DNA of 64,000 nt from Tahibacter sp042701255 (GTDB taxonomy: Bacteria > Pseudomonadota > Gammaproteobacteria > Xanthomonadales > Rhodanobacteraceae): assembly GCF_042701255.1 (NCBI RefSeq), contig NZ_CP170554.1:1364001-1428000 (forward strand), read 5' to 3'. Shown here one piece after another: positions 33,731 through 42,165 of the stretch (positions are counted from its first letter, which is position 1; each line of letters opens with the position of its first letter). A program made the position numbers and the translations under genes. Below the pieces are notes generated by a model, which was given only the letters and a program-made list of their open reading frames with translations, searched no databases and was not told the DNA's origin.

Positions 33731-34285
33731 ATGGCAAAGGGGAATCCCCTTCAGGAACAGCTGCTCAAGGCGGGCCTGGTCAAGAAGTCCAAACTGACCG
33801 AGGTGGCGCGCGAGCAGAACAAGGCCCGGCAGTCCAAAGGTCCACCGGTGCTCAGCGAAATCCAGCTGGAGGCCGAGCGCGCACGCGCCGAGAAGGTCGA
33901 GCGCGACCGCGCGCTTTCCGCCGAGAGCAAGGCACAGGCGCGTCTCGCCGAACTGCGTGCCCAGGCGCGACAGATCATCGAAGACCGCAAGGTGCCGCGT
34001 GCGGGTCAGAGCGAGTATCGCTTCAACGTCGACGGCACGTTCCGCACGGTGCTCGTCAACGACGATCTGCGCAGGAAGCTGTCCAGCGGAGCCCTCGTGA
34101 TCGCCCGGCTGGACGACCGTTTCGAGTTGCTGCCGCGCGCGGCTGCCGACAAGGTGCGCGAGCGCGATGCCGCCATGATCGTGCTCGATCACGGCCAGGG
34201 CGCGAATGCCGAACCCGCGGCGACGACCTCCGAAGACGATGCGTATTACGCCCAGTTCAAGGTGCCCGACGACCTGATCTGGTGA
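33731..34285 (+). CDS. DUF2058 family protein (YaiL-like)
   Basis: 184 residues. The start MAKGNPLQEQLLKAGLVKKSKLTEVAREQNK, the long charged coiled-coil segment (EIQLEAERARAEKVERDRALSAESKAQARLAELRAQARQII) and the GQSEYRFNVDGTFRTVLVNDDLRRKLSSG block are typical of DUF2058. These cytosolic proteins have been suggested to be nucleoid- or ribosome-associated; the role is not settled. High-GC core codon use. Confidence 0.9.
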   Translation: MAKGNPLQEQLLKAGLVKKSKLTEVAREQNKARQSKGPPVLSEIQLEAERARAEKVERDRALSAESKAQARLAELRAQARQIIEDRKVPRAGQSEYRFNVDGTFRTVLVNDDLRRKLSSGALVIARLDDRFELLPRAAADKVRERDAAMIVLDHGQGANAEPAATTSEDDAYYAQFKVPDDLIW

Positions 34286-34440
34286 CGGCATGCCGGACGG
34301 TTCGCGGAAGATGACTCGTCCGGTAATCGCCTGACGACGGCGTACGCGCGCAGGTTCGTCGAAGGAATCGCGGCGTCGTCGGCCTTCGACCGACGATGAT
34401 ATTGACGGTTCCCGGCCCGTCGGCGCCGGTGCTGCCGGCA

Positions 34441-34800
34441 TCATCGGTAGCCGTCGTATTCCCACGCAGCGATGCGCGAAAGCTTTGGGACGATCTCTTC
34501 CCAGGTCGTTCCGGCGCAGCGCTCGCAGTAGTACTGCAAGGCACCGCGGATCAGCGCGGGATCGAACGCTTTCACGATCAGCATCGACGTGCCGAACGCG
34601 AACGCCGGCGCGCCGTCGGCATCGATTTGCCGCCGCAGCCATTCCGGCGTGCACACCTGCAGGTCGAAGATATCGGCGGCGTCGCTGCCTTCCGGACCTA
34701 TGCCGACCTGCAGCAGGAAGCCCACATCGCCGGGATCGTCGGGCCGGAACGCGTCGAGATCGATATCCGGCGAGTCCATCCATTTCAACTGCGCTTTCAT
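34441..34800 (-). CDS. Imm8-type immunity protein, orphan
   Basis: 119 residues. MKAQLKWMDSPDIDLDAFRPDDPGDVGFLLQVGIGPEGSDAADIFDLQVCTPEWL and the C-terminal ALQYYCERCAGTTWEEIVPKLSRIAAWEYDGY match the polymorphic-toxin immunity family Imm8 along the whole length. Such proteins normally sit directly after the toxin they neutralise. No toxin or secretion gene is next to it here: neighbours are DUF2058 and an exported hydrolase. It may be an orphan antidote against a competitor toxin. Confidence 0.75.
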   Translation of the reverse strand: MKAQLKWMDSPDIDLDAFRPDDPGDVGFLLQVGIGPEGSDAADIFDLQVCTPEWLRRQIDADGAPAFAFGTSMLIVKAFDPALIRGALQYYCERCAGTTWEEIVPKLSRIAAWEYDGYR

Positions 34801-34873
34801 GCGGGCTTTTCCCTGAGTCGCGTGATGACTTGCCTCGGCCCGGCAGTGTCGGCGGCAGACCGCCTTCCGCGCG

Positions 34874-34897
34874 GAGGGAAGCGCAGGCGCTTCCCTC
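34874..34897. terminator. strong hairpin downstream of the hydrolase gene
   Basis: GAGGGAAGCGC at 34874-34884 pairs perfectly with GCGCTTCCCTC at 34887-34897. It lies just after the stop of the minus-strand hydrolase gene. No T run follows on that strand, so a Rho-independent role is only probable. Confidence 0.45.
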
Positions 34898-34910
34898 GTT
34901 CACGGCCGCA

Positions 34911-35684
34911 TTACTTCTTGCCGCTGGCCGCCTGTTCGATGAGACGGGCGACGGCTTCGGGCTGCGAAACGTAGATCGCATGGCTGCCCTTGGCTTCGGC
35001 CACCGTCGCGCCGATCCGCTTGGCCATGCTCTGCTGCGCCGGCGGCGGAATCATATGGTCGTCGGTAGCCACGAGATACCAGCTCGGCTTGGCCTTCCAG
35101 GCCGGCACGGTCACCGTGCCCTCGAGCGCAGCCACACCCCAGGGAACCTGCGAGTCGGCCATGAACTTCGCTTCGGCTGCGCTGAGGTCGCCGGCGAACG
35201 CCGCGGCGAACTTTGCGCTGTCCAGCGACAGGAAGCCGTCCTGCGGCGGCAGGATGGGCGGAACCGGAGCGCCCGGCACCGGATTGGCGATCAGCGTCTT
35301 CACCGATTCGCCCTGATCCGGCGCGAAGGCGGCGATGTAGACCAGGCTGTGCACCTTCGGATCAGTGCCGGCTTCGGAGATGACGGCGCCGCCGTAGGAA
35401 TGGCCGACCAGCACGACGGGGCCGTCCATCTGGGCGATCGCACGCCGGGTCACGGCGACGTCGTCGGTCAGCGAAACGGTCGGGTTCTGCACGATGCGTA
35501 CGTTGTAGCCGCGCTTGCTGAGGAGGGTGTGCACTTTCTGCCAGCCCGAGCCGTCGACGAAGCCGCCGTGTACGAGCACGACGTTCCTGATGGGCGGCGC
35601 GGCCTGCTGCGGGCCGGCGGCGTCGGCGGCGGTCATGGACAGGGCGGCCAGGGTGGCGGCGAGGGCGGTGCTCTTGAAGGACAT
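34911..35684 (-). CDS. exported alpha/beta hydrolase
   Basis: 257 residues from the ATG at 35684. A signal peptide (MSFKSTALAATLAALSMTAADA) is followed by NVVLVHGGFVDGSGW (oxyanion region), the nucleophile elbow PVVLVGHSYGGAVIS and the late catalytic His in AKGSHAIYVSQPEAV. Such esterase-like proteins resemble the MhpC/pyrethroid-hydrolase-like fold; substrate unknown. Stands alone between the Imm8 and HD/LuxR genes. Confidence 0.88.
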   Translation of the reverse strand: MSFKSTALAATLAALSMTAADAAGPQQAAPPIRNVVLVHGGFVDGSGWQKVHTLLSKRGYNVRIVQNPTVSLTDDVAVTRRAIAQMDGPVVLVGHSYGGAVISEAGTDPKVHSLVYIAAFAPDQGESVKTLIANPVPGAPVPPILPPQDGFLSLDSAKFAAAFAGDLSAAEAKFMADSQVPWGVAALEGTVTVPAWKAKPSWYLVATDDHMIPPPAQQSMAKRIGATVAEAKGSHAIYVSQPEAVARLIEQAASGKK

Positions 35685-35808
35685 GGCAGTGCTCCGAAGT
35701 CGTGGGTGGGTGATCGGAGGCCGGTCCCGTTGCGGGGGCGGTGCTGACGGTGGGCCGGCTCCGTGGGATGCAGCGTGCGCCGCGCGACATCGCGCCACCA
35801 TCGGTTGA

Positions 35809-37342
35809 ATGACCGAGCCTGGGGCGGGAAGCGTGGCGCTAGACTCCCCGGCAATTCACCGGCGGCCCTACGACGTGGATGTTTCCACCGTTGCACTACT
35901 CGACGTGATTCGCACGCTGGCTTTCGTCGGCGACATGGCCATGGGCCAGCCCACCGACCATTCGCCCGCGCGCGGCCTGGATGGCCGCGCAGCTGGCGCA
36001 GGCCAGCGGCGCCGACGCGGCAGCCTGCGTCCAGGCCACGACCGTCGCGCTGCTGCGCTGGTCCGGCTGCACGGCCAATGCGCCCGAGTTCGCGCAACTG
36101 TTCGGCGACGACGTCGGCGGACGCAAGTCGCTGCTTGCGATGCAGTCCTCCGACAGCGGCTTTCGCGCCAGTACCGGGCGCATAGGCTCGGCGTTCCTGT
36201 CGCTGTCGCGCATCCATTGCGAAGTGGCCGGCGACATCGGTGTGCAGCTCGGACTCGACGAGGCCACGCAGTACGCGCTGCGTCATCTGTTTGAAAGCCA
36301 CGACGGCAGCGGCGCGCCGGACGGCCTGCGCGCGGAGCAGGTTCCGCTGTCGGTCTATCTGGCTGCGATCGCCGGCGACCTCGACATCTTCCATCGCCTC
36401 TACGGGCTCGATCAGGCGCTGCGTCTCGTCGGGCAGCGTGCCGGACTGCTGTATCCGGCCGAACTCGCACAGATCGCGATCGCCGAGGCGGCGCGCTGGC
36501 TCGATGCGCTCGACGGCGATCCGGCGCTGTCCGGGCCCTGCGCGCTCGATGCCGCCTTCGTCGGTCGCGTCACGTCGCTGGAGATACTCGCCCAGGTCAT
36601 CGATCTGAAACTGCCGTGGATGACTGGCTATTCGCAGCGGGTGGCGCAACTGGCCGATACCGCGGCGCTGCAGCTCGGTCTGGACGCGGACCGGCGGCAC
36701 CGGACGTATCGTGCGGCGCTGATTCACGGCATGGGACGCGCCGCGGTGCCGAACCTGATCTGGAGCACGCCGGGCAAGCTCGGCGAATCGGCCTGGGAAA
36801 GAGTGCGGCTGGTGCCTTACTGGACCGGACGTGCGGCACGCCAGATCGGCTCGCTCGCGGCCGAGGCCGGACTCGCGTCCTACGTCTACGAGCGTGCCGA
36901 CGGTTCCGGTTATCACCGCGAGGCCAGAGCCGGCGACGTGCCGGTCGAGGGGCGCATCCTCGCCGCGGCCTCCACGTTCGCCGCGCTGTGTCAGGGGCGG
37001 CCCTGGCGCGAGGCGATGACGCCGGACGCCGCACGCCGGCTGTTGACGGCCGAGACGCAGGCCGGGCGCTATGACGCCGATGTGGTGCGCGCGCTGCTGG
37101 CCGACGCGCCGACGCCGCGCGCGGCGCGCTCGCCGGTCGCGGCGTCGGCCGGTCTGCTCAGCGAGCGCGAACGCGACGTGCTGCGCTGGATCAGCCGCGG
37201 CGCGAGCAACAAGCTGGCCGCGCAGAAACTGTCCATCAGCCCGAGCACAGTGCGCACGCACGTCGAGAACGTGTTCCGCAAACTCGAATGCTCCACACGT
37301 GCTGCGGCGACCCTGAAGGCGACGCAGCTGGGCCTGCTCTAG
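35809..37342 (+). pseudogene. HD-domain/LuxR-type regulator with one frameshift
   Basis: Joining two frames gives a protein of about 510 residues. The first frame reads DVIRTLAFVGDMAMGQPTDHS and the second continues RAAWMAAQLAQASGAD, a junction continuous in this family. One extra C in the run 35965-35967 explains the break. The central part is HD/HD-GYP-like (LFESHDGSGAPDGL; RAALIHGMGRAAVPNLIW; VYERADGSGYHREARAGDVP). The C-terminus is a LuxR HTH (LSERERDVLRWISRGASNKLAAQKLSISPSTVRTHVENVFRKL). It is probably a one-component regulator. The true start may be a GTG nearer the conserved DVIRTLAF. Confidence 0.75.
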
Positions 37343-37667
37343 CGGCAGCTGCAGCGACGGGCGCCTGTCGCCTGCGTGCCCGCGGTCGCCGGAAGTGACA
37401 GTCGATGATCTACTGCCATTGGCTGCACTGCGACGGCCGCGGCAGATCACGCGTCCTGCGGACACGGCGTGCCGCGTGGACGCCGCCGCCGACTACGTCC
37501 AACAGTGATCCACAAGCGGTGCGCCGGCGCACCGCAGCGCAAATTGCCGCAGTCGTGCAATCCCGCCACAATCGCGCCGCATCCGGTCCGGAGGCTTGCA
37601 TGGTTGCCGCAGCACGAGATTGGTCTGTCGAAGACGTGCGCTGCGGCGCTGCGCGGGCCTGCTGCTC
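37343..37667. other. 325-bp gap upstream of the kinase gene
   Basis: No gene supported. ECF sigma factor genes often precede TPR kinases of this type, but none is present here. The short frames in this stretch are shadows without motifs. Confidence 0.5.
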
Positions 37668-40427
37668 ATGAGCGGGGCCGACGCCGACGAAGCGCGACTG
37701 GATGCGTTGCTGCTGCAGGCATTGCGCCTGGACGGCGACGAGCGCGGACGCTATCTGGCCGGACTGCGTGACGCCGAACCCGACACTCATGCCCGGCTGC
37801 TCGCGCTGATCGAGCTCGCCGAACGGCCGCTGGCGCTGCTCGAGACCGCGCGTTCGGATCGCGCCGAGCTGCTGGCCGCGCTGAGCGAGCAGGATGCCGC
37901 GAGCGACACGCACAGCGGCCGGCGCATCGGCAGCTGGCGCCTGCTGCGTCAGGTCGGCCGCGGCGGCATGGGCAGCGTCTACGAAGTCGCGCGCGAGGAC
38001 GGCGCGTTCGTGCAGAAGGCTGCGCTCAAGCTGATCCGCGGCGACTATGCCGCGCCGGATTTCCTCGAGCGATTCAGCCAGGAACGGCAGATTCTCGCGA
38101 CCTTGAATCACGCGGGCATCGCGCATCTGCTCGACGGCGGCGAGACCGCGGCCGGCGATCCGTACCTGGTCATGGAATTCGTCGACGGCCTGCGCATCGA
38201 TGCCTGGTGCGACGAGCGCCGGCTCGATCTCGATGCGCGGCTCGCGCTGTTCCTGCAGGTGGCCGAGGCGGTCGATCACGCGCATGCGCGCCGTGTCGTG
38301 CATCGCGACCTCAAGCCGTCGAACATCGCGGTGACCGGCGACGGCCAGGTCAAGCTGCTCGACTTCGGCATCGGCAAGGTGCTCGATGCCGACGGCGCGC
38401 CCGAGCGCGGCCAGCGCACCGCGACACGGCTGTTCACGCCGGACTACGCCACGCCCGAGCAGGTGCTCGGCCATTCCGCCGGCGTGCCGTCGGACATCTA
38501 TCAGCTCGGCCTGCTGCTGTACGAGCTCATCACCGGCCAGCACGCGCAGCGGCCGGCCGACGTCACGCAGGCGTCCCTGGAGCGCGCGGTCTGCCTCGAC
38601 GATCCGCCGCTGCCGAGCGCCGCGGCCGCCGCCGCACCGCCGCCGAGTGTCGCGTCCGTCGGCGGACTGACGCCGTCTGCGCTCGCGCGTCGTCTGCGCG
38701 GCGATCTCGATCTCATCGTGATGAAGGCGCTGCGCAAGGAGCCCGCGCGACGCTACGCCGGCGTGCGCGATCTCATCGACGACCTGCGCCGCTGGCAGCA
38801 CCACCGGCCGGTCAGCGCGCGACCCGAGACCTGGCGCTATCGCACGGCGCGTTTCGTGCGCCGGCATTCCTGGGCGGTCGCGGCGGCTTCGACCATCTTC
38901 CTGCTGACGGCGGCCTATGCGCTGACCGTCAGTATCCAGTCGCGTGCGATCGCCGAGCAGCGCGACCGCGCACAGGCCGAGGCACGCAAGGCCGATCGCG
39001 TGAAATCGCTGATCCTGCGCCTGTTCGAAGGGGCCGATCCCACGCACAGCCTCGGCAAGGAGCTGACCGCGCGCGAGCTGCTCGATGCGGGCTGGTCGTC
39101 GATCGAGGCCGAGCTCGTCGGCCAGCCCGAAGTGCAGATCGAGCTGCTGACGACGGTCGGCGCGACCTACTACCAGCTCGGTCAGTACGACCAGGCGCAG
39201 CGATTGCTGACGCGTGCGCGCGATCTCGTGCAGGCGCATGTGGAGCTCGCACCCGCGGTGCGTGCTGCGGCCTTGCGCGCGCTCGGCGCGCTGCGCGGCG
39301 CGCAGGACCAATTCGACGAGGCCGAGCAGCTGCTGCTGCAGGCCGAGGCGCTGTATCGCGAAGGCCAGGCCGGCGACACGGCCGAAATTGCGACGACCTT
39401 GCGCGATCGCGGCCAGGTGCGCTACGAGCACGCCGACTACGCCGGCGCCGAGACCCTGTTTCGCGCCGCGCTGGAGATGCGCCGGCGTCTGCTCGGCGAG
39501 CACAATCTCGACGTCGCCGACAGCCTGGGGCGCCTGGGCATGACCCTGCGCGCGCGCGGCGACTATGCCGGTGCCGAACCGCTGCTGCGCCAGGCGCTGG
39601 ACCTGCACCGCGAACTGCTGCCGCCCGGTCATCCGCACATCGCGACCGATCTGTCCAGCCTCGCCGCGGTCGAGCGCAATCTCGGCCGCTACGCCGACGC
39701 CGAGGCGCACTACCGCGAAGCGCTCGGCGCGATGGTGCAGACGCGCGGCGAGGATCATCCGTTCGTGGCGACGATCATGAACAACCTCGCGCGCGCGCTG
39801 AAGGCCCAGGACCGGAACGACGAGGCCGAAGCGCTGCTGCTCAAGGCGCTGGACATACGCCGGCGCCAGCTCGGCGAGAAGCACGCGACGGTCGCGATGA
39901 ACCTCAGCGACCTGGGCTGGGTCGCCGAAGGCGCCGGCCGCATCGACAGTGCGGAGAACTACTACCGTCAGGCGCTGGCCCTCTACGAACCGAATCATCC
40001 CTGGCGCTCGGCCGCGGTGTTCAACCTCGGCAGCGTGCTCGAAGCGCGCGGCCAGTTCGCCGCAGCCGAGGCGCAGTATCGCGAAGCGCTCGCGGCGCAG
40101 CGCAAGCAGTACGGCGATGCGCACGAACTCGTCGGCACCGACCTGCTGCATCTGGGCCGCGTGCTGACACGGCAGAGCCGGTTCGACGAGGCCCAGGGTA
40201 CCCTGCGTGAAGCGCTGCAGAACTATTCCGTGCGTCTGTCGGCCGACGATGCGCAGCTCGCGCCGGTGCTGCTCGCGCTGGAGCAAAGCCTGCGACGGCC
40301 GGGGCAGGCCGCCGAGGCGGATGCGCTGCTGCAGCGCGCGCTGGATCTGCGCCGCACCGCTTTCGGTGCCGAGGATGCGCGAACGCGCGAGGTGCAGGCG
40401 CGGGTGGATGCGGTAAGAAAGCGCTAG
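37668..40427 (+). CDS. membrane Ser/Thr protein kinase with TPR tail
   Basis: 919 residues from the ATG at 37668. The kinase domain has a glycine loop (QVGRGGMGSVYEV), catalytic Lys in KAALKLIRGD (about 119), VVHRDLKPSN (about 214), LLDFGIGK (about 232) and a TPDYATPEQ activation segment. A transmembrane helix near 400-422 (AVAAASTIFLLTAAYALTVSI) precedes many tetratricopeptide repeats (recurring AEPLLRQALDL.., AEAHYREAL, AENYYRQALALYE). The architecture is a cytoplasmic Hanks-type kinase with a periplasmic TPR sensor or scaffold. All catalytic residues are present. The antisense strand is open for over 3 kb, a GC-skew artefact. Confidence 0.93.
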   Translation: MSGADADEARLDALLLQALRLDGDERGRYLAGLRDAEPDTHARLLALIELAERPLALLETARSDRAELLAALSEQDAASDTHSGRRIGSWRLLRQVGRGGMGSVYEVAREDGAFVQKAALKLIRGDYAAPDFLERFSQERQILATLNHAGIAHLLDGGETAAGDPYLVMEFVDGLRIDAWCDERRLDLDARLALFLQVAEAVDHAHARRVVHRDLKPSNIAVTGDGQVKLLDFGIGKVLDADGAPERGQRTATRLFTPDYATPEQVLGHSAGVPSDIYQLGLLLYELITGQHAQRPADVTQASLERAVCLDDPPLPSAAAAAAPPPSVASVGGLTPSALARRLRGDLDLIVMKALRKEPARRYAGVRDLIDDLRRWQHHRPVSARPETWRYRTARFVRRHSWAVAAASTIFLLTAAYALTVSIQSRAIAEQRDRAQAEARKADRVKSLILRLFEGADPTHSLGKELTARELLDAGWSSIEAELVGQPEVQIELLTTVGATYYQLGQYDQAQRLLTRARDLVQAHVELAPAVRAAALRALGALRGAQDQFDEAEQLLLQAEALYREGQAGDTAEIATTLRDRGQVRYEHADYAGAETLFRAALEMRRRLLGEHNLDVADSLGRLGMTLRARGDYAGAEPLLRQALDLHRELLPPGHPHIATDLSSLAAVERNLGRYADAEAHYREALGAMVQTRGEDHPFVATIMNNLARALKAQDRNDEAEALLLKALDIRRRQLGEKHATVAMNLSDLGWVAEGAGRIDSAENYYRQALALYEPNHPWRSAAVFNLGSVLEARGQFAAAEAQYREALAAQRKQYGDAHELVGTDLLHLGRVLTRQSRFDEAQGTLREALQNYSVRLSADDAQLAPVLLALEQSLRRPGQAAEADALLQRALDLRRTAFGAEDARTREVQARVDAVRKR

Positions 40428-40647
40428 CAGCGCGGCATCGCGGCACGACGGGCGACGCTTTGATGGGGCCGCGCGTTCCGCCGCACGCGCTTCCGTGCGT
40501 GGCCGTAGGCGCGAGCCCTGGGAGGTCGCGTCTACCGGCATCGCTCCCGTCAGCGGAAACGCGGGACGATCCGGAAGTGCACCGCCGGGTCCGCGCGTTG
40601 AAATGGGCGGGCACCGTTCAACGTGGTGCCGCACGTGCGCCGAACAC

Positions 40648-40681
40648 GCGGAGGCTGTGCCGTTGCCGGCACGGCCTCCGC
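40648..40681. terminator. hairpin between convergent genes
   Basis: GCGGAGGC (40648-40655) pairs with GCCTCCGC (40674-40681), and the inner GTGCCG pairs with CGGCAC around a TTGC loop. It sits between the kinase gene and the convergent 40702 gene. It lacks a clear T run. Confidence 0.5.
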
Positions 40682-40701
40682 GCGATCGGTCGCTGCACTG
40701 G

Positions 40702-41520
40702 TCAGTCGCAGCTGCCCTGCACGTCGATCAGCACGCGACGCAGGTTGTTCGTTTCGCTGGTCTCCGGCACGTAGTCCGGTGCATCGACCTCGACCACGAC
40801 GATGCTGCTGCCCGACGGCAGGGCGATGGTGCCGCCGGCCGCCGCCGTCGACAGCGGCTGCAGCGCCGGCAGGTCGACGTAGGCGAGCAGGGTGCCGGTC
40901 GGACCGTTCAGGCGCAGGCTGGCCGAAGTGCCTTCGGCATGGCCCGGGCCGGCGTCGAGGACGAGATAGCGATACGGGAAGTAGCACAGGCCGTTGCGCC
41001 GCCGCGTGGCCTGGCTCGCGGGAATCGTGGCCTGGTCGCCCCACTGCAGGATCGCCGGACCGATCAGCACCGGATCGGCTGCGGCGAGATCAGTGATGTC
41101 GGGCACTTCCTTCATGCGCGGCTTCTGGCCCTGGCCGGGCATCTCCGGATCGACTTCCTGCGTCGTCGGCGGCTGGTCGTGGTTCTTCAGGTTGAACGCG
41201 ACGAACAGCTCGCAGTTCGCGCCGCCGCCGCTCATTGGTACGTGGAACTCCGCCGGCCACGGGCCGCTCGCCTGCGGAAACACGCGCATTTCGGCCGCGG
41301 CCGAGTCGGGCGTGCCCGGATTGCCGTTGCAATAGCGCGGCGTCAGCGTCAGGTCGCGGTAGTGGAACGGGCCGTGGTAGGCCGTGATCGTGGCGCGATA
41401 GCCGGCCGTGCCGCCGTCGTTCACGCGATAGGTGTAGTCGGGAGCCGGTGCGGTCTGGGCACAGGCGGCGCCGGCGCTCAGGGCCAGCAGCAGGGCGGAA
41501 AACAGCGTGCGGGTATTCAT
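40702..41520 (-). CDS. secreted protein of unknown function, 272 aa
   Basis: A signal peptide (MNTRTLFSALLLALSAGAACAQ) leads an Asn/Thr/Pro-rich mature protein with few Cys. The C-terminal part (SASLRLNGPTGTLLAYVDLPALQPLS..SSIVVVEVDAPDYVPETSETNNLRRVLIDV) ends in the VxVDxxxxVxEsxETNN pattern of CARDB/Ig-like domains. Likely exported to the periplasm or outside. No enzymatic motif seen. Confidence 0.75.
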   Translation of the reverse strand: MNTRTLFSALLLALSAGAACAQTAPAPDYTYRVNDGGTAGYRATITAYHGPFHYRDLTLTPRYCNGNPGTPDSAAAEMRVFPQASGPWPAEFHVPMSGGGANCELFVAFNLKNHDQPPTTQEVDPEMPGQGQKPRMKEVPDITDLAAADPVLIGPAILQWGDQATIPASQATRRRNGLCYFPYRYLVLDAGPGHAEGTSASLRLNGPTGTLLAYVDLPALQPLSTAAAGGTIALPSGSSIVVVEVDAPDYVPETSETNNLRRVLIDVQGSCD

Positions 41521-41720
41521 GAGCGGGTTTCTCCGGTGGGTTCGAGCCTACAAACGCAGCGGGGAGCCCTCAGAGATCACGTCGCTCAAAAAAAACTGCC
41601 GCCGACCCGATCGGCGTCGCCGTTCCACGTCGCGGCTGGGCGGCCAACCGGCTTCGGTCGCTGGGAGAAGACCCGGCGACGCGACAGCTGTCGGCGCTAC
41701 CGACCAGCCGGAATCGGACC

Positions 41721-42065
41721 ATGCCTCTCGACGACAACACGGTGTTTCTGTCCTCGCGCTTCGAGGAATTCGCTCCGCTGCGCGATGCGCTGCGGGAGCG
41801 CTTCGCGACGCAGGACCGGCGTCCGGGGCTTGTGATGGTGGGGCTGGACGACGGCGCCGCCACGCACAGGCCGCCGCCGGCGGAATCGCTGGGGCGGCTG
41901 CGCGGCGCGCGTTTCATGATCTTGCTGCTCGGCGAGGCGTGTGGCGAAGTGGTCGACGGCCAGGGCAAGTCTTACGTCAATCTGGACTACGAAGCAGCAT
42001 TGGAGACCGACGGCGAGGTCCGGGTGCTCTCGGAGGCCGAAGCCTGCTCGTCGCGGCAGGATTGA
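41721..42065 (+). CDS. DUF4062-like N-terminal domain, short and possibly truncated
   Basis: 114 residues. NTVFLSSRFEEFAPLRDALRERFATQ, then AESLGRLRGARFMILLLGEACGEVVDGQGKSYVNLDYEAAL follow the pattern of DUF4062 (xVFhSSxFxEFxxxRxxhrexL..SxxxhxxaDhhIlLhGxxYG..SYtxhEYexAh). That TIR-like domain normally starts much larger conflict-type proteins. Here the frame ends about 20 residues after YEAAL, so this is either a free-standing domain or the remnant of a larger gene. Next gene is convergent. Confidence 0.5.
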   Translation: MPLDDNTVFLSSRFEEFAPLRDALRERFATQDRRPGLVMVGLDDGAATHRPPPAESLGRLRGARFMILLLGEACGEVVDGQGKSYVNLDYEAALETDGEVRVLSEAEACSSRQD

Positions 42066-42073
42066 ATGCCTTG

Positions 42074-42108
42074 CCTGCCGCAGCGCGGTATCGCGCCGCG
42101 GCAGGTTT
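42074..42108 (+). terminator. probable intrinsic terminator
   Basis: CCTGCCGC (42074-42081) pairs with GCGGCAGG (42098-42105), and the inner GCGCG pairs with CGCGC around GTAT. TTT follows. It lies 9 bp after the 41721 gene stop and before the convergent amidohydrolase, so it may serve both. Confidence 0.6.
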
Positions 42109-42165
42109 GGCGGTCGATACGAATGTCCGCATCGACAAGAGCAGTGTCTGACAGCGTCGAACTTG

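Noticed and set aside
37410..40634. Antisense 1074-codon open frame across the kinase gene
   Set aside because: It has Arg/Gln/His-rich, low-complexity translation and no motif; the plus strand has a complete kinase with TPRs. High GC leaves the antisense open.
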